Assembly: GCA_945874815.1 (NCBI GenBank)
Contig: CAMCIE010000082.1
Location: 1-6,578, forward strand
From: an uncultured Bacteroidales bacterium
GTDB taxonomy: Bacteria > Bacteroidota > Bacteroidia > Bacteroidales > UBA932
Length of the DNA stretch: 6,578 nucleotides
Direction of reading: 5' to 3'
Part shown: positions 1-6,577 of the stretch, in pieces
Numbering within the stretch: position 1 is the stretch's first letter
How the letters are laid out: every line of letters starts with the position of its first letter
Position numbers and translations under genes: made by a program
Notes under the pieces: generated by a model
The model's database searches: none
Told to the model about the DNA's origin: nothing
The model's input: the letters and a program-made list of their open reading frames with translations, nothing else

Positions 1-1473
1 GCAGCTGAGTCTCTCAGGTCTCCACACTCCCCTTGTATAAAGAAGTCCTCCTTCATAGAAGCCAACGGCATCATAGCCCGAACGGCCTATGTACCCGCCC
101 CAGTGAGCCTGAGATTTATCATTTGTAAATGACACATTATAAGCATAATACGGATCCTGAGTCCTCCATTCCAGTACCACGTCCTTCGAAGTGGAAGGAA
201 GGTCGGCATCTGTATATCTGTATTCATCTACAAGACGGCCGAATCCATGGCCACCGCCCTCATGAACCACAATGTTCGAGAAGGTAGGACCTACCGGGCA
301 GATAGACACACTCCTTCCGGTCCTTTCCATCATGCAGGTACCCGCATATACATTCAGGTTCACAAGCAAGAGCACAGTGGTATTCTTCAGCTGGTCATCG
401 GTCACTCCGGGCACCTTGCGGGCATAGCTGTACACCTTCTCGGTATCACAGGAAACAGCTGTTGTTCCTGCACCCTCAAGCACGCTGTTGAAAGCCGTAT
501 TCCTGGTCTGGGCAGGGCAGCCGTTCATATCCTTCAGGACGGTCGCTCCCCGCTCCTGTGAATAAACTGCCACTGTAGAAACCCTGAACCAGTTCTGATA
601 AGAAAGGAATGGCTCAAGCGAGAAGAAAGCCTCGACAGCCTTTTCGACATCACGGTCGAAGGCACCGCCTTCAGTGTAATCCTCCTGGATATAACCGTCA
701 CCCATGATGATAAGGTGTACAGGAGCAGGAGCTGAGGCTGATTCGGTGCGGTATCTGGATACTTCGCCGTCAGCATAGGCTCCGCCATCACCGGTGGTGA
801 AGGAACGGACCTGGCTTTCAGCATAGCCGCCGAAACTGTCCTTGCTCTTTACCTTCCAGAGATATGCAGTTTCCTTGTCAAGCAGGTCTGTGACCTTGTA
901 AACCGTTGATTCCGAATCGAAACTGTCCCAATTCTTTCCGCCGTCCTTCGAGAACATGATGCTGTAGCTCACAGCATCCCCGTCAGGATCGGATGCGCTC
1001 TGCCATGAGAAAGAGCCGTTTGTCTTCACATCCGTGGCACCTTCTTCCGGACGCAGAAGCACAGGAGCTTCCGGATTCTCATTCGGCATCTTCTGGCTGA
1101 TGGTCAGCATGGCGAAAGTATTGTTGTAGTTGATGGTAAGTATCTGTTTATCACGGGGAACCCTGTCCGTATAAGGGGCAGGAGTCAGGGTAATCTCGGT
1201 GATTCCAGGTCCCCCTGACAGAGGTTTGACCTTGCACCATGAAGCAGCCGCAGGAAGGTCAACGGACCAGTCGTATTTGGTATTGAGTTCCAGAACGACC
1301 GGTTCTGACTGTGCTTCAAATGCCACGGAATATGAACTGAGCTGGAATTCCTCGTACTCAACCTGCGGCTCATCCGGTACATCCGGAATGTCATCAGGCC
1401 TGTCCTTCTCACAGGAAACAAGGCCGAAGGCACAAAAGGCCAGCGTCAGAAAAATACTATGATGCAGTTTCAT
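1..1473 (-). CDS. BACON-FN3-M64 zinc metallopeptidase lipoprotein, 3' end outside window
   Basis: Predicted surface-anchored metallopeptidase of the M64 ('IgA peptidase') family. The frame is open for 491 codons from the ATG at 1471-1473 to the left window edge, so the C-terminus is missing. Residues 1-21 are a lipoprotein signal peptide with lipobox LVSC (Cys21), followed by a charged CEKDRPDD stretch of the kind linked to surface export in Bacteroidota. Residues about 41-128 look like a BACON domain (YDWSV, WCKVKP, then an R.K.ILTI strand and a final ISQK). Residues about 133-228 look like fibronectin type III (APVLLRP, DPDGD, YLWKVK). From about 251 the M64 domain follows: HLIIMGDGY, PFLSYQNWFRV, then the zinc motif HEGGGHGFGRLVDEY at 404-418, and GVWRPERLSC at the edge. 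The motif has three residues between HE and the next His. It lies 3 nt after the upstream lipoprotein gene, so it is cotranscribed. Family assignment is confident; substrate is unknown, and IgA cleavage should not be assumed. Confidence 0.93.
   Translation of the reverse strand, partial: MKLHHSIFLTLAFCAFGLVSCEKDRPDDIPDVPDEPQVEYEEFQLSSYSVAFEAQSEPVVLELNTKYDWSVDLPAAASWCKVKPLSGGPGITEITLTPAPYTDRVPRDKQILTINYNNTFAMLTISQKMPNENPEAPVLLRPEEGATDVKTNGSFSWQSASDPDGDAVSYSIMFSKDGGKNWDSFDSESTVYKVTDLLDKETAYLWKVKSKDSFGGYAESQVRSFTTGDGGAYADGEVSRYRTESASAPAPVHLIIMGDGYIQEDYTEGGAFDRDVEKAVEAFFSLEPFLSYQNWFRVSTVAVYSQERGATVLKDMNGCPAQTRNTAFNSVLEGAGTTAVSCDTEKVYSYARKVPGVTDDQLKNTTVLLLVNLNVYAGTCMMERTGRSVSICPVGPTFSNIVVHEGGGHGFGRLVDEYRYTDADLPSTSKDVVLEWRTQDPYYAYNVSFTNDKSQAHWGGYIGRSGYDAVGFYEGGLLYTRGVWRPERLSC
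220..264 (-). other. M64 zinc-binding motif, HExxGH variant
   Basis: These codons give residues 404-418 of the peptidase, HEGGGHGFGRLVDEY. His404 and His409 are the likely zinc ligands and Glu405 the likely general base. Asp416, Glu417 or Tyr418 could supply the third ligand or a stabilising contact; which one cannot be decided from sequence. The tail GFGRLVDEY fits the usual M64 pattern after the second His, so the extra residue lies between Glu405 and His409. Confidence 0.85.
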
Positions 1474-1476
1474 ATC

Positions 1477-3063
1477 CTATAATTTGGAAAGTGGTGTATT
1501 CTCGGCAAGGGAATCATATACGTTCATGAATCCGCCGTCAGTGGCAGAGTGGATGGAATAATCCATTTCACTGATGTCGGTGAATTTGCCATCTTCATTG
1601 AAATGCACAACGACAGGATCCTTTCCACTGCCACTGCCCCACATTACAATGAACTTGCTTTCATCCTTACCATAATAATAAAAGGCTGAACCGAAGGCAT
1701 TCGTAGTGTCGAGCACACCTCTGTAATTCCATGAGCCATCGAAAGTTACGGTCTTATCCTCATAATTCACGACACCGACAAGCTCAGGCATGATGGATTT
1801 GTCATCCTTGCTCTGGTCAACTCCGAGCACGTCACGGCCGAGATTGAACCAGTCTGCTGACATCGTGACGGTCGCGCCTGACGAACGGGCAAAATCTATC
1901 ACGAAGTCCGAACCGTTTGAAGAAGTAACCTTATAGTCACCGAAAATCAGATCGACAGCAGCATATTTGAAATCATCCACAGTGGTGATTTCATAGGCAG
2001 AATTGACATTGCCCCACTCGTCATAGATGGCACCTCTTTCAAAACGGATGTCAAAAGTAGCCTTCGGGGCACGAGGAAGAGTGATATTCACAGTCCTTCT
2101 GTCCGGAGAGACCTTGAAAGTGGTATATACATATTCCTTGCGGGCATTTTCATTGTAGATTACGCTCACAGGATTCTCCACATTGGAGTTGGCATAGACA
2201 TCGAACGGGAAGACGACGGAAACCACTGCTCCCTGGCCTGCGAAAGATGATGCCGGGGCATCTTTGAAATAGCTTCTTTCAACAGCGAAGTCCACCGGAC
2301 TGTCATCCCATCCGAGACTGTGATATGTGTAAGTATTCAGGTCAAGGGATGATTCGATACCCAATGCCTTGTTGCCGCTTTTGTCAACGAAAAGTCCTTT
2401 GGGGAAGCTTACCAGATAACCTGCGCCGGCTGCCGGTTTAGGGCAGTTGAAAGTAGCCACCTTACCCTCGGTGGTGATATATTCCAAAGGCAGGTTTTCC
2501 TTAGGGGTGATTTCGAGTGTGCCCCATTTCACATATTGGATTGTAGCGCTGCTTTCCTTGTTCACAAAGATATCCTCAGTGAAAGTCAGGGTGAGGACAT
2601 TGCTCAGGACTGTTGCCTGGGCAATGGAAGGTATCTCTGTATCAGGAACATACAAATCTTCCTGCTCAACAAGTCCGAGCAGTCCGCTGTCGGTGATGGC
2701 GGCAGCAAACACCTGGTAGTTCTTGTCTGAGCTGCACTCGAAGTCAATTCTTGCCTTCACCTGGTCAACTGTGCTGAAGACTCCGCTTTTTACAGACGCA
2801 GAAACCTCGTCCATCAAAATGCTCTGAGCTGCAGGAACTTCATTGTCAAGTCCATCAAGCACCACATATCCGAACTGTGAAGCACTGGCACTCTCACAAG
2901 TCAGGGTGAAGGTGACAAGATTGTCGCTGACCCTGTTGGTGGAGATTTTCACGACAGGCTTCTCTTTGCCGGCATTCTGTGTGCTGAGCCCTTCTTTGGC
3001 GCAGGAGATGGCTGCAACGAGACAAGCAGCTGCCAATACTATTCTTAATATTCTGGATTTCAT
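1477..3063 (-). CDS. Lipoprotein with tandem SbsA-type Ig-like domains
   Basis: A 528-residue lipoprotein of unknown specific function. The signal peptide ends in lipobox AISC (Cys21) followed by AKEG. Residues about 38-138 resemble a fibronectin-type beta domain. Two Ig-like domains follow, at about 143-246 and 253-366. Both close with the same signature: Y216-N231 (YLVSFPKGLFVDKSGN) and F337-N352 (FDIRFERGAIYDEWGN), as in SbsA-type Ig-like (Big_5) domains. Residues about 373-528 form a separate beta-rich C-terminal domain beginning FGDYKV, rich in Tyr, Trp and Phe (SWNYRG, FYYYG, MWGSG), possibly a lipocalin-like or carbohydrate-binding fold. No catalytic motif is visible. It starts 6 nt after the preceding gene and stops (TAG) 3 nt before the peptidase gene. 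I infer an outer-membrane accessory protein that binds ligand or scaffolds the SusCD complex. Domain fold calls are by eye. Confidence 0.9.
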   Translation of the reverse strand: MKSRILRIVLAAACLVAAISCAKEGLSTQNAGKEKPVVKISTNRVSDNLVTFTLTCESASASQFGYVVLDGLDNEVPAAQSILMDEVSASVKSGVFSTVDQVKARIDFECSSDKNYQVFAAAITDSGLLGLVEQEDLYVPDTEIPSIAQATVLSNVLTLTFTEDIFVNKESSATIQYVKWGTLEITPKENLPLEYITTEGKVATFNCPKPAAGAGYLVSFPKGLFVDKSGNKALGIESSLDLNTYTYHSLGWDDSPVDFAVERSYFKDAPASSFAGQGAVVSVVFPFDVYANSNVENPVSVIYNENARKEYVYTTFKVSPDRRTVNITLPRAPKATFDIRFERGAIYDEWGNVNSAYEITTVDDFKYAAVDLIFGDYKVTSSNGSDFVIDFARSSGATVTMSADWFNLGRDVLGVDQSKDDKSIMPELVGVVNYEDKTVTFDGSWNYRGVLDTTNAFGSAFYYYGKDESKFIVMWGSGSGKDPVVVHFNEDGKFTDISEMDYSIHSATDGGFMNVYDSLAENTPLSKL

Positions 3064-3069
3064 ATCTTA

Positions 3070-4005
3070 CTATTTACGGGTCAATACAATGTCAGTATAA
3101 ATCATCCAAACGCTTCCGGTATATTCTCCGGCTGTAGAGTAGATGGCTGCCGTCAGACCATAGCCTTCTTCGAACTTGAGGGTCTTCATGTCTTTGGTCC
3201 ACGTACCTTCGAGTCTGTGGGACAGGCTGATCTGAGGACCCGGCTCAACAGCGCAGCAGCGGATAATCACGTCGTAAGGGATGTCCGAGAACTGGAATAC
3301 ATTGGCCATCAACGTATTGACCTGAACATATACCTTTGAGGCGTCCTCATCGAAATCCATGTACCAAACCGGCTGTTTCGAAGGATTTGCATTGGAATAT
3401 TCCCTCTGATAAGGGCCGAATCCCCAGCATACGAGGACTTTGCCTTCGTTGTTCTGGATGTCAGTGGCATTGAATCCGCCGCTGATATTGACAGGGAAGC
3501 TGACCTGGTTGCCATTGTGGTCCTTTGCAGTTGCCGTCCAGTCGCCCATGAGTTTGTCGTAAGGGTCGTTGTCATTGTCACGAATCTCAAGCACGGTAGT
3601 AGCCTGTGACACGTTTGCACCCTGGACATTGGTGATTGTAAGTTCAACGAATCTTGACTCGTTCACTTCAGGATTGTCCTTTACCTGGAATTCAAGGAAA
3701 ACCGGAGCAAGGTCGAGTCCAGCTACACGCAGACCCTTTGTCTGGGTAAAATGTATAATATCGGAGAGCTGTGCACCGTCATCAGAAATGACCTTTGCCT
3801 CAACATCGAATGAGACAGGATATTTCTTCGCTTCTCCCTTGATGTCGAACTTTATTTTGGTAAGTCCGGCACTCTCTTTCATTCTGTATTCCGTCTGGGC
3901 AAATCCGATGGTGATGTCACCGGCTCCCTCTTTCTCCTGTGAGCAGGAAACCGATGTTGTCACCGTAAATGCCAGAGCGGCAATCATATATAATATTCGT
4001 TTCAT
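3070..4005 (-). CDS. Calx-beta-like lipoprotein with C-terminal beta-rich domain
   Basis: A 311-residue lipoprotein, not recognised as a named gene. The signal peptide has lipobox SVSC (Cys21) followed by SQEKEG, an acidic stretch. Residues about 30-143 look like one Calx-beta-type beta-sandwich: ITIGFAQTEYRMKES at the start, KDNPEVNESRFVELTI in the middle and LEIRDNDNDP at the end, the last being a typical Calx-beta closing strand with acidic residues that could hold calcium. Residues about 152-311 are a second domain starting MGDWTATA, rich in aromatic residues (VCWGFGPYQ, PVWYMDFDEDA), probably a beta barrel. It contains an adjacent cysteine pair, C250-C251. The start is 1 nt after the SusD stop, implying coupled translation. 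The position directly after susD is typical of accessory surface-binding lipoproteins in such loci; I infer that role. No enzyme motif is seen. Confidence 0.9.
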   Translation of the reverse strand: MKRILYMIAALAFTVTTSVSCSQEKEGAGDITIGFAQTEYRMKESAGLTKIKFDIKGEAKKYPVSFDVEAKVISDDGAQLSDIIHFTQTKGLRVAGLDLAPVFLEFQVKDNPEVNESRFVELTITNVQGANVSQATTVLEIRDNDNDPYDKLMGDWTATAKDHNGNQVSFPVNISGGFNATDIQNNEGKVLVCWGFGPYQREYSNANPSKQPVWYMDFDEDASKVYVQVNTLMANVFQFSDIPYDVIIRCCAVEPGPQISLSHRLEGTWTKDMKTLKFEEGYGLTAAIYSTAGEYTGSVWMIYTDIVLTRK

Positions 4006-4006
4006 A

Positions 4007-5479
4007 CTAATTTATCGTATAAGCAGGGTTTTGAGTCATCTGAGGATTAGCCTCCATTTCAGCTGTCGGGATAGGCCAGAGGAAATACGGGTCGTCAGCA
4101 GGCCTTGAGCAGCCGGCGTAATTGTCGCCTGGCATTACAAGTGAAGCATTCTGCCCCGCTGAACGTTTGAAACCGGAATGCCAGCGCTTGAGGTCATTCA
4201 TTCTGTGGCCCTCGCAGAAGAGTTCACGCACTCTTTCTTCCTTGATTTCATTCATAAGGGACGATCCTGACCATTCCTGTTCATTCCATCCATTGATTCT
4301 GGCACTCTTGAGAGTATTCAGATACAATGAAGCCACGGCCTCGCCGCCAGGCTTGTTCGCAGCAGCCTCTGCAGCAATAAGATACATCTCCGATATACGA
4401 AAGACTTTAGGCTGGTTGACATAGTTGGTCACACTGCTGTAAAGTTTCGGATTGCCCGGATATTTCACCATGAGGGTGAGAGTTCCGATGACAGGGGTTG
4501 TGATATTCCTTGTGCTGAACCAGCTTGAGTAACGGATATCGCGGCTCTGGTCATAAAGATTCAGTACCCAGTCCTCAGGAACATACTGAGGGTTGTCATC
4601 TCCAATCATTCCGGAAGTGTTGTAGATGAAGTATCTGAATGAGTTTCCGATATCATCCGGACCGGTCATCGCAACCTGCCAGATAGTCTCGCTCAGATTG
4701 TCATTCTTCCAGCCGTCAGCAAAAGTTCCTGCATTTGAGCAAAGTGAATATTTGCCTCCGTCAATCAGGCCTTTGGCAGATTTGAGGGCCTCGTCATCAG
4801 CCGTCACATAAGCTGAGTTCGGAGTGCCTGCCGAAAGCACATATTCCTTAGCGACATTCAGGTCAGAAACAATCTGCTGGTAAGTTTCTTCGAGAGTGTT
4901 GCGTGCAGGATATTTTGAAGAGTCACCTGTAGGGTCATATTTGGTTACAATCGGGACTCCTGCCTTGTCTGAAGCGGTCTCAGGGTCATAGTCCTCACAG
5001 AAGAACTGGGCAAGGAGCAGATACATGTGGGCCCTGATATAGGAAGCTTCACCATAAATCTGGCGGACCTGTACCGCGTCATCTTCCGAAAGGGTTCCTT
5101 GTGAAAGAAGCTTCTGGGTACCCTCGATCAGGAAGTTTGCATTGCCGATATAGGCATAGACTCCGAACCAGACATCGGCGGCAGTGGAATTGGATGCGGT
5201 CACCTGATAGCTGTAGAAGTCACCGTCAAAATTACCGAAATTCTTCACTGCATGGAATGAATCAGCCTGAAGCTCAGGCACATAAACAAATCCGCCGGAG
5301 AAGCAGTACTTCATTCCGGAATAGAGTCCGTTGAGGAAGGACTTGCAGTCAGCAAGGCTCTCCATTGACTCCTCCGTATTGATGGCATCGTCCGGGAACC
5401 TGTCCAGATTGCAGGAAGAAACCGCTGCAACAAGAAGAGCCAGAAGCGACGCCTTGATATTGATATTTATTTTGGTCAT
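4007..5479 (-). CDS. SusD/RagB family substrate-binding outer-membrane lipoprotein
   Basis: The SusD-like protein caps the SusC-like channel at the cell surface and captures substrate for import. It has 490 residues. The signal peptide ends in AVSSC (lipidated Cys23), followed by NLDRFPDD, the usual SusD start. Family landmarks include SFLNGLYSGM (47-56), EASYIRAHMYLLLAQFF (144-160), GVPIVTKYDP (174-183), PARNTLEETYQQIVSDL (191-207), FRISEMYLIAAEA (360-372), EIKEERVRELFCEGHRMNDLKRW (411-433, read in two parts) and the C-terminal PIPTAEMEANP...QNPAY. Between VTAD (225-228) and DEALKSAKGLID the family normally has a helix of the 'AALALKARVYLYMGD' kind; here it is absent, an apparent in-frame loss of roughly 15-20 residues. 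The start is preceded by a strong Shine-Dalgarno sequence. It follows the SusC gene by 12 nt. Ligand type cannot be read from the sequence; the neighbouring peptidase suggests peptides. Confidence 0.97.
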   Translation of the reverse strand: MTKININIKASLLALLVAAVSSCNLDRFPDDAINTEESMESLADCKSFLNGLYSGMKYCFSGGFVYVPELQADSFHAVKNFGNFDGDFYSYQVTASNSTAADVWFGVYAYIGNANFLIEGTQKLLSQGTLSEDDAVQVRQIYGEASYIRAHMYLLLAQFFCEDYDPETASDKAGVPIVTKYDPTGDSSKYPARNTLEETYQQIVSDLNVAKEYVLSAGTPNSAYVTADDEALKSAKGLIDGGKYSLCSNAGTFADGWKNDNLSETIWQVAMTGPDDIGNSFRYFIYNTSGMIGDDNPQYVPEDWVLNLYDQSRDIRYSSWFSTRNITTPVIGTLTLMVKYPGNPKLYSSVTNYVNQPKVFRISEMYLIAAEAAANKPGGEAVASLYLNTLKSARINGWNEQEWSGSSLMNEIKEERVRELFCEGHRMNDLKRWHSGFKRSAGQNASLVMPGDNYAGCSRPADDPYFLWPIPTAEMEANPQMTQNPAYTIN

Positions 5480-5487
5480 ATTATTAT

Positions 5488-5493
5488 CCTCCT
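5488..5493 (-). promoter_or_regulatory. Strong Shine-Dalgarno site for the SusD gene
   Basis: On the minus strand the junction reads TAGGAGGATAATAATATG. AGGAGG overlaps the last two bases of the SusC stop codon TAG and ends 8 nt before the SusD ATG, an ideal distance for a classical ribosome binding site. The A/T-rich spacer also suits Bacteroidota initiation regions. The other three internal starts in this operon have no comparable site at a usable distance. Confidence 0.75.
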
Positions 5494-6577
5494 AAAAAAC
5501 GATTTCAAATCCACCTACAATCTGACGGGAGTTAGGGTACATACCGGAAGTTGCATTTGCATATCCCACCTCTGGGTCATATCCCTCAAACTGAGTGACA
5601 GTAAAGAGGTTACGTCCTGTCACATAGAACTTCAATCCGCTCAGCACCTTTGTTTTCTTCAGGACTGAAGAAGGAAGGCTGTAGCTGATGGAGAGATTCT
5701 TCAGACGCAGGAAGGCTGCATTGGAGAACCTTGAAGTATCATGGTAGAACGGAGTACCGTATTTAGGAATATCCGTTTCCTGGCCCGGTTCAGTCCAGAT
5801 ATTGAGCATCTTGGTCTCGAAATTGGTCTTGAAGAGCAGAGTCTGAGGGTTCATCGTATAGTACCTCTCGTTAAGGAAGATGTACCTGTTGCCGATGAAT
5901 GAGAAATCTGCATTCACGCCCAAGCCTTTCCAGGAGAAATTGGTTGAAAATCCGCCTGACCATTTGGCATTGGTATCCATTCCGCAGAACTGCATGATGT
6001 CGTCGCTGTAGGTCTTTGTGAGGTTGCCGTTGAGGTCGTACCACATCGGAGAACCGTCCTCGGGATCGACACCGGCGCGAACCTGGGTGTAAACCAATGA
6101 AGATGAGTAACCTACCTGATATTTGAGTGAGTAATCCGGGAATGAAAGTTCGTCAAGTCCCTGATAGAGCTTGGTAATCTTGTTGTCATTGTAGTTGATG
6201 TTCGCCGACAAACCCCAATATACGTTCCTTGTATGGATAAGGTCCACGTTCAGTTCGAGATCGACACCTCTGTTGACCATGGATGCAACGTTGCCCCATC
6301 CGCCGCTGTGACCTGTGGTCGCAGAATAAGGGAGTTCCATCAGCAGGTCGCTGGAATTCTTGTTATAGACCTCGACACCAAGAGAGAATCGGTCAAAGAA
6401 GCGTCCGTAAAGTCTCCAGTTCAAAGTTGCCACGGTCTCCCAGGTAAGGTCTGTATTAGGCACCTGCGCAATGGCCCAGCCGGCATTGCCGTTGTATTTA
6501 GGACCCGAGCCGACAAGACCGAGCGAAGCATACCAGCTGCTGAGGCCTGAGTTACCGGTGGTACCGTAGCTGAGGTT
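5492..6577 (-). CDS. SusC/RagA family TonB-dependent receptor, C-terminal 361 residues
   Basis: This is the C-terminal part of the outer-membrane beta-barrel that imports the substrate captured by the SusD partner, powered by TonB. The reading frame is open from the right window edge to TAG at 5492-5494, so the start, signal peptide, carboxypeptidase-like domain, TonB box and plug lie outside. Visible SusC landmarks are NLSYGTTGNSGL at the edge, PNTDLTWETVATLNW, VEVYNKNSSDLLMELP, an NRGVDLELNVDLI strand, GVDPEDGSPMWYDLNGN, FLRLKNLSISYSLP, FYVTGRNLFTVTQFEGYDPEV and the terminal GGFEIVF. The final Phe is the usual barrel-assembly signal. A GTG at 6461-6463 is an internal Val codon, not a start. 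No frameshift or missing strand is evident. Immediately downstream is its SusD partner, as is standard for the pair. The fragment does not reveal the substrate. Confidence 0.97.
   Translation of the reverse strand, partial: NLSYGTTGNSGLSSWYASLGLVGSGPKYNGNAGWAIAQVPNTDLTWETVATLNWRLYGRFFDRFSLGVEVYNKNSSDLLMELPYSATTGHSGGWGNVASMVNRGVDLELNVDLIHTRNVYWGLSANINYNDNKITKLYQGLDELSFPDYSLKYQVGYSSSLVYTQVRAGVDPEDGSPMWYDLNGNLTKTYSDDIMQFCGMDTNAKWSGGFSTNFSWKGLGVNADFSFIGNRYIFLNERYYTMNPQTLLFKTNFETKMLNIWTEPGQETDIPKYGTPFYHDTSRFSNAAFLRLKNLSISYSLPSSVLKKTKVLSGLKFYVTGRNLFTVTQFEGYDPEVGYANATSGMYPNSRQIVGGFEIVF

Noticed and set aside
247..561. A plus-strand open frame of 104 codons, and minus-strand frames at 534-824 and 1185-1433.
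   Set aside because: All are shadows of the M64 peptidase gene, whose frame is continuous from 1473 to the window edge with coherent BACON, FN3 and M64 signatures.
1474..1478. AGGA just before the peptidase ATG as a Shine-Dalgarno site.
   Set aside because: It ends only 1 nt from the ATG, too close to act as a classical ribosome binding site.
1471..1482. Recoding of TAG as a sense codon, which would fuse the 528-residue lipoprotein in frame to the peptidase.
   Set aside because: The downstream gene begins with its own complete lipoprotein signal peptide and lipobox, the preceding junction has a TAA directly after TAG, and the SusD-to-next-gene junction is out of frame. TAG is a normal stop here.
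2565..2572. TATCTTTG on the minus strand, matching the Bacteroidota -7 promoter element TAnnTTTG.
   Set aside because: It is inside the coding region of the 528-residue lipoprotein and no TTG element lies at the expected distance upstream; a single 8-base degenerate match is expected by chance.
3569..4108. A 179-codon open frame on the plus strand.
   Set aside because: It lies antisense across the Calx-beta lipoprotein and the end of the SusD gene, crosses their boundary, and its translation has no recognisable domain or signal peptide. Both minus-strand genes have clear family features.
6461..6463. A GTG that could be taken as the start of a 323-residue protein.
   Set aside because: The frame continues upstream to the window edge with typical SusC sequence (NLSYGTTGNSG), so this is an internal Val codon.
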